Shown: positions 18,071 to 26,648 of the stretch, piece after piece
Position numbering within the stretch: position 1 is the first letter of the stretch
Layout of the letters: each line of letters starts with the position of its first letter
Assembly: GCF_001718835.1 (NCBI RefSeq)
Contig: NZ_CP013442.1
Location: 496,001 to 560,000, forward strand
Source of the DNA: Burkholderia cepacia
GTDB taxonomy: Bacteria > Pseudomonadota > Gammaproteobacteria > Burkholderiales > Burkholderiaceae
Direction of reading: 5' to 3'
Length of the DNA: 64,000 bases
Made by a program: the position numbers and the translations under genes
Notes under the pieces: generated by a model
The model's database searches: none
Seen by the model: only the letters and a program-made list of their open reading frames with translations
What the model was told of the DNA's origin: nothing

Positions 18071-18508
18071 CTAGTAGCCAAGACCGACGCATCCCGCACG
18101 CTCTGTCATGTAGAACGTCAGGACCAGTTCCTTCAAGGGATACTTGCTCGATGTGACCTGATAACGCGCGTTCGGGGTTTCCAGGTCCATGCCGGCATTG
18201 CCGGCATCGGATCCCGCGGACAGTGCGATCAGCCTTACATTGGAAATGTCCCCGACGAGCGCTCGCATGTTTTCAAGACCTGCAAGCGGCGCCCTATCGT
18301 CGTCGGCACCGCAAACGACACGTTTCCATTTGCTGTCGTCGCCAGCTTGATAAGCAGATATTGCCGTTTTCGAAATATGCGCTACCTGCCCTGCGCCGAC
18401 AGGGGTTGTCGGTGAAGCCACACTACAGCCGGAAATCAACCCTGTCAGACATGTAGACACGACACGCACACGCGTAAACTTCCACCCCATATTCATCCTT
18501 TTTTTCAT
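18071..18508 (-). CDS. Small lipoprotein, function unknown
   Basis: This 145-residue protein has a signal sequence ending in a lipobox-like CLTGLISGCS, so the cysteine near residue 28 should be lipidated. The mature part carries two further cysteines (VVCGADDD and ERAGCVGLGY) and an ELVLTFYMT strand. It is the first of three close minus-strand genes with the DUF6881-like and TPR-like genes. The codon choice is less GC-biased than the flanking core genes, which fits acquired DNA. No family recognised. Confidence 0.7.
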   Translation of the reverse strand: MKKRMNMGWKFTRVRVVSTCLTGLISGCSVASPTTPVGAGQVAHISKTAISAYQAGDDSKWKRVVCGADDDRAPLAGLENMRALVGDISNVRLIALSAGSDAGNAGMDLETPNARYQVTSSKYPLKELVLTFYMTERAGCVGLGY

Positions 18509-18839
18509 GCCACCAAATTCTTCCTGCCGTTGGAGTCAGCAACAACGATGTGCGGCAATACTGCTGCCTGACGTCGACTAAAGTTGTAACACGGTACGCG
18601 GTTTCAACTGATCTTGTGTCGCAACGAACGGTGGCCGAGGCCAATTCTACGGGGAGAACCGCACGGCTGCGATGACGGCGAGATAGCGGGCTGAGCCCGG
18701 CGTGGTGTCCGTCATACAGGAGATCTACGAGGCGCATGTTGCGAAACCTTGACCACGCTACTGCACTTCTCCTGCAAGCCCAAACCGCAACGCATCTCGA
18801 CTCTCTGAACGAAATGGGCCTACGCGTGAGAACGAGATC
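18509..18839. other. 331-bp gap with a relic IS end
   Basis: No gene is supported. It contains a 55-bp sequence (18572-18626) that recurs at 31610-31664 and looks like the end of a decayed insertion sequence. The rest shows nothing recognisable. Confidence 0.55.
18572..18626 (+). repeat. 55-bp island-flanking repeat, copy A
   Basis: Compared with 31610-31664 it matches at 47 of 55 positions by eye and in the same orientation. Within it are two repeat units of the type found at the ends of the relic element at 31.6 kb (GTCGACTAAAGTTGTAAC and TTTCAACTGATCTTGTGTC). A weak third unit lies about 33 bp upstream. The flanks do not match, so this is a fragment. Confidence 0.7.
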
Positions 18840-19862
18840 CTAGAAGTTGCGCGCCAAGCCGACCATGAACATGTCCTGGTCCTTGTTGTTGCCGGTTGCG
18901 ACACGATTGAAGCGCAAGCTCGCTGCCCAATCGTTCGTGACCTGATAGGTCACCTGCGCGCTGAGCAAGGCATTGAGTCTCGTTTTGCTCGAGACCTCGT
19001 CACGATCATGCGAGAGATACGGGCCTACACCTGCCGAAAGCGTCCATTTGATCTTGATCGGCGCGACGTACCAGAATTGCGCCGCCACACCTCGTCGGCC
19101 GGCGACGCCGTTGTTGCCTTCGTAGACGAAGCTCGCCGAATAGGCCCACGCATTGCCGAGCGGCCGCTTGACTTCGACCATATACCCCTTTTCGATCGGC
19201 ACTTGGGGACGGTTCGTCTGCGACGTCCCGGCCCAAACGCCAACCTGCGTCTTGCCGTCCGAAAACGCCGGGCCAGGATCGCCGCCAAAATCCAAGCCGA
19301 TGCCGAAGAGCACCGCGTCGGAATTGAATCCGTCGATCATCTGGATGTGGTTGTACTGCACCTTGAGGAAGAAGCGGTTGGGAACGACGTAATACCGCAC
19401 CGCCGCTGAGGCACGCACGCCCCAGCGCTTTTCGTTGCGCGGCTGGCTGTCGACATGCGTCGTGTCCATGCTGAAATACGGCCCGGCCGACAATTCGAGC
19501 GCCAGGCGAGCGCCGACCGGCCAACGAAACGAACCCAGGGCGGCGAAGCCGTCACGGTGGTGATCGCTGGGATGCCCCTCGTTCACATACGCGAGGTAGA
19601 CCGAAAGGTAGTCATTCAGGACGTCGCCGAAGCCGACTTCGTAGGCACGCCAACGCATATCGCCACCCTCGGTCGCGCGTCCGTCGCCATACACCGCATA
19701 GACGTCGATCGTTCTTTCCGATGGCTTGAACCCGGTCGGCACGCTCGAAGGACTGTCCTCGGCGTGCGCGAGGCCGGCCAGACTTGCCAGACCGGCGATC
19801 GAGCTTGTGAGGACGAAGCGCGAATAGATGCGACGGCACTGTCCCATTTGGACACCCCTCAC
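18840..19862 (-). CDS. Outer-membrane beta-barrel protein, function unknown
   Basis: This 340-residue protein has a signal peptide (cleavage near GLAHA-EDS) and alternating aromatic/polar strands typical of a small barrel, ending ...FMVGLARNF with a terminal Phe. An ATG at 19847 (MGQCRR) would give an equally good signal. Segments such as SAGPYFSMDTTHVDSQP and SAGVGPYLSHDRDEVSSK suggest long external loops. It stands alone in the island. It resembles lipid-A-modifying or acyloxyacyl-hydrolase-like barrels only in general shape, and no catalytic motif was found. Confidence 0.75.
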   Translation of the reverse strand: MRGVQMGQCRRIYSRFVLTSSIAGLASLAGLAHAEDSPSSVPTGFKPSERTIDVYAVYGDGRATEGGDMRWRAYEVGFGDVLNDYLSVYLAYVNEGHPSDHHRDGFAALGSFRWPVGARLALELSAGPYFSMDTTHVDSQPRNEKRWGVRASAAVRYYVVPNRFFLKVQYNHIQMIDGFNSDAVLFGIGLDFGGDPGPAFSDGKTQVGVWAGTSQTNRPQVPIEKGYMVEVKRPLGNAWAYSASFVYEGNNGVAGRRGVAAQFWYVAPIKIKWTLSAGVGPYLSHDRDEVSSKTRLNALLSAQVTYQVTNDWAASLRFNRVATGNNKDQDMFMVGLARNF

Positions 19863-20236
19863 CTTGGTAACCGCGACATCTTGGACAAGTTGATGGCGAT
19901 TATAGGTGGCCTCAGGTTATAGGGGCAATCCACACTGACCCGCCTGATTTCTTCGGGCCGTTTCAATCTTGGGGAACGGCCGCCCTGACCGCCTCATGTG
20001 ACCGCTCCAATCGTTGCTCGACGTGCGCTGACATCCCGATGGAGATCACTGCCTCGTCCGATACCTATCCGCCCCGATCGCTGATTCAGCATCGACGTCG
20101 CTGGTTGCCAGCATGTAGATACCCAACAGCCCGAAGCTAACCGGGACATCGAAATTTCGCGATGCGCCCATCGCCTCCAATGGAGGAATTCGATTGCAGG
20201 AATCTCGATCGCGGCCATGACGCACTCTCGGTTTCC
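19863..20236. other. 374-bp gap between barrel gene and nuclease-like gene
   Basis: The barrel promoter should lie here. A 41-codon frame (minus strand, 20171 to 20046) encodes a peptide with one hydrophobic stretch (VPVSFGLLGIYMLA), but nothing else supports it as a gene. Otherwise nothing is recognised. Confidence 0.4.
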
Positions 20237-20767
20237 CTATGCCGCTCGTTTGATTGCAAACATGCGTTCGAGCACATCGTCCAGACTGCCAAGAATCTCG
20301 AATGCCCCCTTCGAAAGCACGCGCTGATTCGGTCGTTCGGCCTTGAACCCTTGCGCATTCGCCCGCGTATGACGCGCAATCCCATAGTTCGTAAGGTCTG
20401 GCAGCCGGCAGCCAGGCTCCGCACCAAACCAACGGTACTCCTTGATTTCGAGACCATCGGTGACTGCGAGCCAAACGACGCAACCACTTGGCGCTTGCGA
20501 TAGCCGCTGGTTGACGGTGACGTTTCCGCGCGAGCCATCGAGCAGCGACGCTTTGAACTGGACGTGGCGCATCAACTCGCCGCAGCACATCACCAGGTCA
20601 TAGCCGCTTGCGTCGAACTCCGCACGAAGCACCTCAACGTCGGTTACTCCGAGTTGCCAGAGGCGGCGCATTACCTCGCCTACGAAAATGTGCTCCACGA
20701 TTCGCTCCCGGAGCACCGAATGCGTCGCATGCTTCACCCGCACGCCGTCATCGCTTACCTGTTCCAC
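20237..20767 (-). CDS. Putative PD-(D/E)XK-type nuclease or DUF4365-like protein
   Basis: This 176-residue protein has the pattern VEVLRAEFDASGYDLVM followed by RHVQFKASLLDGS. An acidic residue, then GxD, then QxK is what is expected for a PD-(D/E)XK nuclease core (Asp57 and the QFK near residue 70). DUF4365-type proteins show the same arrangement. It is the last of a run of small minus-strand genes in the island. Membership is motif-based and should be confirmed by profile search. A role in DNA restriction or toxin action is inference. Confidence 0.65.
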   Translation of the reverse strand: MEQVSDDGVRVKHATHSVLRERIVEHIFVGEVMRRLWQLGVTDVEVLRAEFDASGYDLVMCCGELMRHVQFKASLLDGSRGNVTVNQRLSQAPSGCVVWLAVTDGLEIKEYRWFGAEPGCRLPDLTNYGIARHTRANAQGFKAERPNQRVLSKGAFEILGSLDDVLERMFAIKRAA

Positions 20768-20826
20768 GTCCCCGATTCCCCGGTTTTCCTTGCTCTATAG
20801 CGATTCGACAGCCGTGCGAATCGCGC

Positions 20827-21117
20827 TCAGTTCCGTCGTGGCGAGCGTGGCAATGCCACGCACACCTTCGAGGCCTGCGCCCTCGTCCGATACAGCGCGG
20901 TCGCGCGCGGCCCGACTGTCGCCTTAATCGTTATGCCCGACTTGACGAAGCGCTGCCGACCGCCAAGCGTCGCCAGCACACCGCCCGAGTACCCGAACAC
21001 AGGTGCTTTCGCGGTCGGGATTCGGACATGCTCCTGCAGCGTCTCACCGTCCGGCACGAACCCCGATACCAGCAGCAAATCGATCACAGCGGCCATCGCC
21101 TGTTGGCTCTTGGTCAT
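20827..21117 (-). CDS. Hypothetical protein (96 aa)
   Basis: A short protein with a helical N-terminus (MTKSQQAMAAVIDLLLVSGF) and a strand-rich second half (VFGYSGGVLATLGGRQRFVK; GITIKATVGPRATALYR). The last 18 residues look less natural, so the native end may be altered. It lies 17 bp after the stop of the membrane-protein gene at 21135 and 59 bp before the nuclease-like gene, which suggests a shared transcript. Family not recognised. Confidence 0.6.
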   Translation of the reverse strand: MTKSQQAMAAVIDLLLVSGFVPDGETLQEHVRIPTAKAPVFGYSGGVLATLGGRQRFVKSGITIKATVGPRATALYRTRAQASKVCVALPRSPRRN

Positions 21118-21134
21118 GTCCGTTTTCCTAGTCC

Positions 21135-21410
21135 TTAATGCAGGATTGAGACGATCAGTGCCAACACGGACACCGCGAGCGCCACGATGGTCATGAGCAG
21201 CATCGAAGTATTGGTCATTCTCGCGTAGTAGAAGTTACGCATCTCCCTCACTCTGTTGTCCATCTGTTCGAGATCCACTTTGCCACCCTCGGGATTCGAA
21301 TACATGCTGGAATATGCGGCCTGAATCTTTGCCTCAATGGCTTCGTGAAGTTCACGATTCCAGCCGTCAGTCCAGTCGACAAACCAGCGCGCTAGCTTTT
21401 TCTTGTCCAT
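21135..21410 (-). CDS. Small tail-anchored membrane protein
   Basis: This 91-residue protein has a soluble helical N-terminal part (residues 1-65, charged) and one C-terminal membrane helix (LLMTIVALAVSVLALIVSIL), placing the N-terminus probably in the cytoplasm. It is arranged with three other small minus-strand genes (H-NS-like upstream; unknown and nuclease-like downstream). Function unknown. The layout resembles small membrane partners of defence or toxin proteins, but that is speculation. Confidence 0.65.
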   Translation of the reverse strand: MDKKKLARWFVDWTDGWNRELHEAIEAKIQAAYSSMYSNPEGGKVDLEQMDNRVREMRNFYYARMTNTSMLLMTIVALAVSVLALIVSILH

Positions 21411-21462
21411 GCTGCTGTCTCTTCCCGTTTTCCGATCAATAGTCCACGAGCGGCTGCCCTAC

Positions 21463-21876
21463 TCAGATTGCGGGCAGGTCTGGCTGGATTAGGAACGCTG
21501 CAGGATCATTACCGAGCCACGCTGGTTGCCGACCACGGCCGGACCAGGTTCTACCTGTGGTCGGGTCGCGGTACTTCGGAGCCGTCGACATGCGCCTCGA
21601 GTTGCGCTTATGCGCTTTCTCTTGCAGATCCAAAACGCTGATATCGAGCTCCTTCATCAGTTCCTCGATCTGTCCGATCGCCCCTTCACGTTCGGCTTCG
21701 CGTGCGGCGTTGATTTGTGCATCCCGTGCCTCTCGTTGCGCAACTAGGGCTACCACTGGTTGAACTTCACTCTTTGAACTAGGCGATCCGGCCGCGTCTA
21801 TAGCCGCGACTCCACTGCTCATTGGAGTTTGGACCTGCAGTTCGCTCGAGTTGGAACGATCTGTGATCCGGTTCAC
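21463..21876 (-). CDS. H-NS family protein, island paralogue
   Basis: This 137-residue protein has an N-terminal extension, a coiled coil (about 45-90, REARDAQINAAREAEREGA) and the H-NS DNA-binding domain with YRDPTTGRTWSGRGRQPAWL. The domain matches the core H-NS-like gene at 9213-9539 in layout but differs widely in sequence. H-NS paralogues on islands often silence their own island or modify the host H-NS network. It is the first gene of the small-gene run that ends with the nuclease-like gene. Confidence 0.9.
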   Translation of the reverse strand: MNRITDRSNSSELQVQTPMSSGVAAIDAAGSPSSKSEVQPVVALVAQREARDAQINAAREAEREGAIGQIEELMKELDISVLDLQEKAHKRNSRRMSTAPKYRDPTTGRTWSGRGRQPAWLGNDPAAFLIQPDLPAI

Positions 21877-22082
21877 TCAACGCTGGCCTATCCCCCGCGT
21901 AGGAGCGCGCTGCACCGAAGCGACGGTCCCTGGTTGACCCTTGCTGTGGGTCATTCGATGGCCGGCAGCGCAATGTCCGCTCTTGGCACAACTAGACGTT
22001 GCGCCATTGGATGATCGGGCGACCGCTCATGCAACGGTATGGTCCGCTGAAGGCCGGGCAAATTCAATAATTTAGTGTTGAT

Positions 22083-23957
22083 TTAGCCGAGCTGCTCAAC
22101 TCCATGAAGCGAAGCGTCCGGAAACAGTCTGGCCTCGATCACGGCGGCGCGTGCCACCGCAACGTCCGCGGCGAACAGCACGACTGCTAGGTCCTTCACC
22201 GCACGCGAGCAGCAGACATAAAATAGTCGCCTCGTCCGGTCGAGCACCGACTCCTTCCCCTCAGCAATATTCGCTTCGTCAGTGCCGGACAGGGGCGTAT
22301 AGCCGAGATATTTGCCGTAGGAGTATTGGTTGTAAGAGGCCTCCTCGTCGTCAAGTACCACGAGCACGCGCTCAAACTGCGCGCCCTTGACGCCATGATG
22401 GGTCGCGAATGGCGACTCTTCGAGGATATATCTACGATGCGCCCAGAGTTCGCCGACGTTGCATTCAAGAAACGCGGCAACGTTGCCAAATCCTGCCGAC
22501 CCGTCATCGACCGGGTCATCCATGAGGTGTGCGGCGAAGCGGTCGTCGAGCGCCACCAGCTCGGTGTTCCGGACGTGCCGAAGGACGTCGCGGGCCGTCG
22601 CCACTGATCCGTCGGCCAGCAGCGCGGCCAGTTGCTCGATTGCGTGCTGAAGGGCGGCGAGGACAGGAGCCACTGCCTGCCCGCGCAACCGCTCTGGTTC
22701 CAGGCAGGGACTGTCTGCGCGGAGGATCGAAATGACCGTGAACTGGTCATTTGCACGCGATGCGACGATCAGCGGCAGCAGTTGCTGCACGAACGGCCGA
22801 AGCGGCCAGGCTGACCCGTCGGAAATGCCTTCACTCAGGCTCTGCGGTGCACGATCGTTTAGCGCCGAATAAAGCGCAGCAAAACCGAGCCGCCTGGCAG
22901 CCATACGATGCACAAGTACCAGCAACCGGACATCGCCGTCGCGCATGTCGCTGGTCCACAGATCGTCGCCGGTCTGCGCGGCCAGCCATGCCCGTACTGC
23001 ACCGAGACGTGCAGTCCTATGATCATCGCTTGGCAGGATGAATACGTTGACAGTGCCGACCGCGGGCTGCTCCTGCCCATCGACGGTCACAGTGCGTCCA
23101 CGGGTTTGGACGAGACCGTCGCCCGTCGCACGCACCGCGTTGACCACGCTCAGGACCGAGGTCGGGCAGCGAAAGTTCTCCGGCTTGGTTATCTCGGCCC
23201 AGCCGGGTAGCGGCTCGATTGCACCGGCTCCGTGTCCGTAGATCTTCTGCATCGGATCGCCGAAAAAACCGACGCAGAGGGGCTGCTCGCCGGCGATCTG
23301 CCGAAGCGCTTCGATAACAACAGGCTGTGTGTCCTGACTCTCGTCAACGAAAATATAGGGAAACCGCCGCGCCACGATTTCGCGTAGCAAGGGGTGGTTC
23401 TCGATGCAGGCCGGGGTCAACTTGAGGATGTCGTCATGGCCGAGAATACCTTCGGAGTAACGGCTGCCCGTTCCGTAGGTAAACTTCTCGACCCGACCGA
23501 CCGCATCGAGCTCGGCTTCGAGGCCGGCCATCTCTTGCTCGAGCTTCATTTTAGTCGCGGCCCGGGTGCCGGGCTTGTTGTAATGTGCACGCTTCTCGGC
23601 GATCTTCTCCTCAATACGGCCGATGACCCAGGCAGCGATGTCTGACTGGAACGCGCGAACGACCGACCACAGGAAGCTGTGGATGGTCGAGATATGAAAT
23701 AGCGGGGTTATGCCTACGTCGGCGGATATCTCGCCGACCGCAACTTCCGTATAAGTGATGCAGGCGATCTGCTGGCCCGCGCGCCGCAGCGCCTTTCCGC
23801 GCGTCTCGCCAAGATGCGCGAGCGCTTTGATCAGCGATGTAGTCTTTCCCGACCCTGCGCCTGCCACCATCACGAACGAGCGCGGTGGCACCTGAGCGAG
23901 ACAGTCGCGAACATCGATGTCGGCCTGAGTGTCCGGGCTGCCGATGCGGCTCGTCAT
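22083..23957 (-). CDS. UvrD/Rep-type SF1 helicase (GajB-like)
   Basis: This 624-residue SF1 helicase shows AGAGSGKT (Walker A, 32-39), VDESQDT (Walker B, 204-210), FGDPMQKIYG (motif III, 232-241), HHGVKGAQFERVLVV (motif V) and RRLFYVCCSRA (motif VI). Its start overlaps the stop of the upstream OLD-family gene by 4 bp (ATGA), so the two are translated together. An OLD nuclease with a UvrD-like helicase is the composition of Gabija and of class 2 OLD systems, in which the helicase senses or processes DNA during phage attack. It is longer than the best-known GajB, mostly because of a coiled-coil insertion near residues 110-155. Confidence 0.9.
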   Translation of the reverse strand: MTSRIGSPDTQADIDVRDCLAQVPPRSFVMVAGAGSGKTTSLIKALAHLGETRGKALRRAGQQIACITYTEVAVGEISADVGITPLFHISTIHSFLWSVVRAFQSDIAAWVIGRIEEKIAEKRAHYNKPGTRAATKMKLEQEMAGLEAELDAVGRVEKFTYGTGSRYSEGILGHDDILKLTPACIENHPLLREIVARRFPYIFVDESQDTQPVVIEALRQIAGEQPLCVGFFGDPMQKIYGHGAGAIEPLPGWAEITKPENFRCPTSVLSVVNAVRATGDGLVQTRGRTVTVDGQEQPAVGTVNVFILPSDDHRTARLGAVRAWLAAQTGDDLWTSDMRDGDVRLLVLVHRMAARRLGFAALYSALNDRAPQSLSEGISDGSAWPLRPFVQQLLPLIVASRANDQFTVISILRADSPCLEPERLRGQAVAPVLAALQHAIEQLAALLADGSVATARDVLRHVRNTELVALDDRFAAHLMDDPVDDGSAGFGNVAAFLECNVGELWAHRRYILEESPFATHHGVKGAQFERVLVVLDDEEASYNQYSYGKYLGYTPLSGTDEANIAEGKESVLDRTRRLFYVCCSRAVKDLAVVLFAADVAVARAAVIEARLFPDASLHGVEQLG

Positions 23958-26257
23958 GCTACCACCACGACGTTGACCGGATCACCAGCCGCCTGCCCCT
24001 CCTGACCGCCGTCATCAGGTTCGACCGATGGGGCGATCTCGCCCTCGAGCCAGCGCAGCCCTTCGGCGATATAGGTCGGTACCGACCATTGCGTCGGGTC
24101 CTCGGCCAACAGAGCTAGGGCGAAATCGGTCTTGCTGAAGCTCTTCGCCTGGACCCGCCGATGAATGCGACGGGTTAGCTCAGTCAGATCCTTGTTGTCG
24201 GGTCTGGCGATGCGAAGCTGCAGAGGCTGGCGCGCGATATCCTGGCACCAGGCGAGGTTCTCGAGTGCGAATGCCTCTTCGAGCGTGCGACCGGCCAAAG
24301 CTTGTGTCTCACCTGCCCAGGTCACATTGGTGCGGCATTGATACGCTACGCGCACGATAGCCTCCCTGTCCTCGCTCCGTGCCTGTGTCTTCTGGTCGTC
24401 TGTTGCCTCCCAAAGCATGGCCACCGTGCCGCATTTCGGCAACCATTGCAGCAGGGTCTGGTTCGAGGTCACAGCGCCGGGATGACCCGCGATGCATACC
24501 TTACCGGGCCTCCCTTCTACACCGGCCCCGGCTTCAGCCGCCTCATCGTCATCTTCCTCCTCGGGCTCAGCCCCCTCTTCGCCCGCCTCCGCCGGTGCCA
24601 CCGCGTCCGCGCCGTTCTCTTCGGCGTCAGCAGCGGGCGCCAGTGGTCCGAAGACGCTGTCCAGGTCCGTGATGATGAGTGCCGTGAGCCCGAGGAACTC
24701 GATCAGTGCCTTAAAGCGATAGCCGAAGGCGCCGCCGATCTCGAGAACAGTGAGATATGTCGACTGCAGACGCGGCGCCGAATTGGCGATCATCTGCGGC
24801 AGCAGCAGCCGTTCGACATTGCCTTCCACGAGCACCGCGCCGTCTGCGAAGAACAGATCGCAGTGGGTAAGCTTGAGATAGCGCTCGAGGAATGTCCGGA
24901 GATCGTGGTCGGTAGCGTCGTAGAACACCGACATGTTCAGCACGGCCGAGGTCGAGACATGCTCGGCGCGGCTGCGGCGAAAGTAGCGAATTGGCCGGAA
25001 ACCGCGTTCGTACAGAATATGGGTTGAATGGGTCGTGACGACGACCTGGCTTGTATAGTGTGTTCGATCCTCCGCGCCCAAGGCGAGGATGGACATCACC
25101 TTGCGGATGAAGGCCTGCTGAAGCTGGGCGTGCAGATGGGCTTCAGGCTCCTCGATGAAGATAAGGTGCACAGGCGGCCTGTTATCCTCGATCGCAAGCC
25201 ATTGGGCATGAAGGTCAAGGAGCTCGACCACCATGAAGATCAGGTTTTTGAAGCCGAGACCGTTGTAGCTGTCGGGCAGCGTCGGTGGCTCTGGTGCGCC
25301 GTCGTCCGGGCCGAGCGCATAATGTACCCGCGCGCCGTGCGGACTGCTCATGATGGATGCGGGATCGAGCGCCGAACGGATCACGAGCCGCGGATTGCTG
25401 AGACCGGGATAACCGAGTTGCGCCAGACGCTGCAGGGTCGGCTCGAACACCCGCTCGAGATGCTCGTTCAGCGAGACCTCAGACTCGGCGAGCGCCCGCA
25501 GCGCCGCAAGATCCTCGCTCTTTTGCTCGAGGTTGCGGTCGTAGAAGCGGCTCAGGACGCGCGAGAGGGTCTCGGCCCGCGCACTGCCCGGCGCGTCAGC
25601 AAGATGCCGCTGCGCATGCAGGAAGTCGATGCGCAGCAGGCCATTGAGAATGTCGCGCCCGCTGCGATCACGCCCGGTCAGGGGCATTGGGCCATAATCC
25701 TGCTGCGCGACCATGTTCGCGTCGAACCGAGTGGGGTCGAGCACGTAGTGGCGAAGCTCATATTCGTCGTTCAACCGGTCGCGCAGATAGTCCTGCAAAT
25801 TGCGCGGCGAGGGATCAAATTCCAGGCCCTCTCCACCAGCAACAGCATCAAGTGCGCGTCGCCGCGCCTCGGCGTACCGCGTGCGGGTCGCCTCGGAATC
25901 GATGGGTGCGAATACCACCCTCATCCCCACCAGCGAACCTTCCCATGTCAGGCTGGGCAGCAGATCAACCACCCGGTGGATGTCGTCAGCATTGATCTCC
26001 AGCCAGATATCGGCCTCGATCGTCGGCAGGACCGCATTGGCATCGCCCTCGCCGTACGCTACGATCTGCTGCCACTGATCGGCGCTGAAATCATGGACGC
26101 TGAACTTTCCCCGCTCAGTGAAGAGCTGGAGCGCATGGCCGACAGAAGTCTTTCCGCTGTTGTTCGCGCCGACAAAAATCGAGATGTCCGAAGCGAGATC
26201 AATTACGACGTTGCGCAGGCGCCGAAAATTACGTAAGGCTAGCTTCTTTAGGTGCAT
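23954..26257 (-). CDS. OLD-family ATPase/TOPRIM nuclease (GajA-like)
   Basis: This 767-residue protein starts with LRNFRRLRNVVIDL and the Walker A motif GANNSGKTS (30-38). The Walker B is HLIFIEEPEAHLH (from 364) and the H-loop is TTHS (408-411). A TOPRIM nuclease domain follows with VEGNVE (477-482) and the metal-binding DLD (531-533). Between TOPRIM elements lies a very acidic low-complexity stretch (about 543-580), not usual for GajA. It is longer than canonical GajA. It is translated with the UvrD helicase gene and is likely the effector nuclease of an anti-phage module. The family call is firm; the defence role is inference. Confidence 0.9.
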   Translation of the reverse strand: MHLKKLALRNFRRLRNVVIDLASDISIFVGANNSGKTSVGHALQLFTERGKFSVHDFSADQWQQIVAYGEGDANAVLPTIEADIWLEINADDIHRVVDLLPSLTWEGSLVGMRVVFAPIDSEATRTRYAEARRRALDAVAGGEGLEFDPSPRNLQDYLRDRLNDEYELRHYVLDPTRFDANMVAQQDYGPMPLTGRDRSGRDILNGLLRIDFLHAQRHLADAPGSARAETLSRVLSRFYDRNLEQKSEDLAALRALAESEVSLNEHLERVFEPTLQRLAQLGYPGLSNPRLVIRSALDPASIMSSPHGARVHYALGPDDGAPEPPTLPDSYNGLGFKNLIFMVVELLDLHAQWLAIEDNRPPVHLIFIEEPEAHLHAQLQQAFIRKVMSILALGAEDRTHYTSQVVVTTHSTHILYERGFRPIRYFRRSRAEHVSTSAVLNMSVFYDATDHDLRTFLERYLKLTHCDLFFADGAVLVEGNVERLLLPQMIANSAPRLQSTYLTVLEIGGAFGYRFKALIEFLGLTALIITDLDSVFGPLAPAADAEENGADAVAPAEAGEEGAEPEEEDDDEAAEAGAGVEGRPGKVCIAGHPGAVTSNQTLLQWLPKCGTVAMLWEATDDQKTQARSEDREAIVRVAYQCRTNVTWAGETQALAGRTLEEAFALENLAWCQDIARQPLQLRIARPDNKDLTELTRRIHRRVQAKSFSKTDFALALLAEDPTQWSVPTYIAEGLRWLEGEIAPSVEPDDGGQEGQAAGDPVNVVVVA

Positions 26258-26648
26258 CCTACCCCCCGGTGATCAGGCACGGCTTTTCATCTTACGTGAA
26301 TGGGCCCCATGTTATCTGTGAAAGCGTGAATTTGCGAGCAAGCGCGCATCCGCTTTTCAAGCGCCGTCTCGGGCAAATGGACGTCTGCCATCAGGCCTCC
26401 TCGAAAGCCGAGGCGATTCAGATTGGCCGCTTACGCCCCTATGCGTTTTGGTGCAAAGCGACCAGTTTCAGACCACCAGCCCAACTGCGCGGCTGGCTGC
26501 TATCGCGCCATGAAGAGTCACAACAAGGAACGGCCCTACAACTGTCAGCCCTTTGCGACTGAGCGATAAAATTTCGGCGAAAAGTCTCCCCGAAGACCGC
26601 CGGAAAGTTGGCTTTGAAGGATTGCCCGCATGTTTTACCTTAAGGTTC
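26258..26648. other. 391-bp gap upstream of the OLD/UvrD pair
   Basis: No gene is supported. Less GC-rich than the coding regions beside it. It should contain the promoter of the OLD-helicase operon; no clear -35/-10 pair or hairpin stands out. Confidence 0.5.

Noticed and set aside
22083..26257. RecBCD/AddAB or ordinary DNA-repair genes
   Set aside because: The ATPase has an OLD-type TOPRIM domain, and the helicase has no RecB-like nuclease domain.
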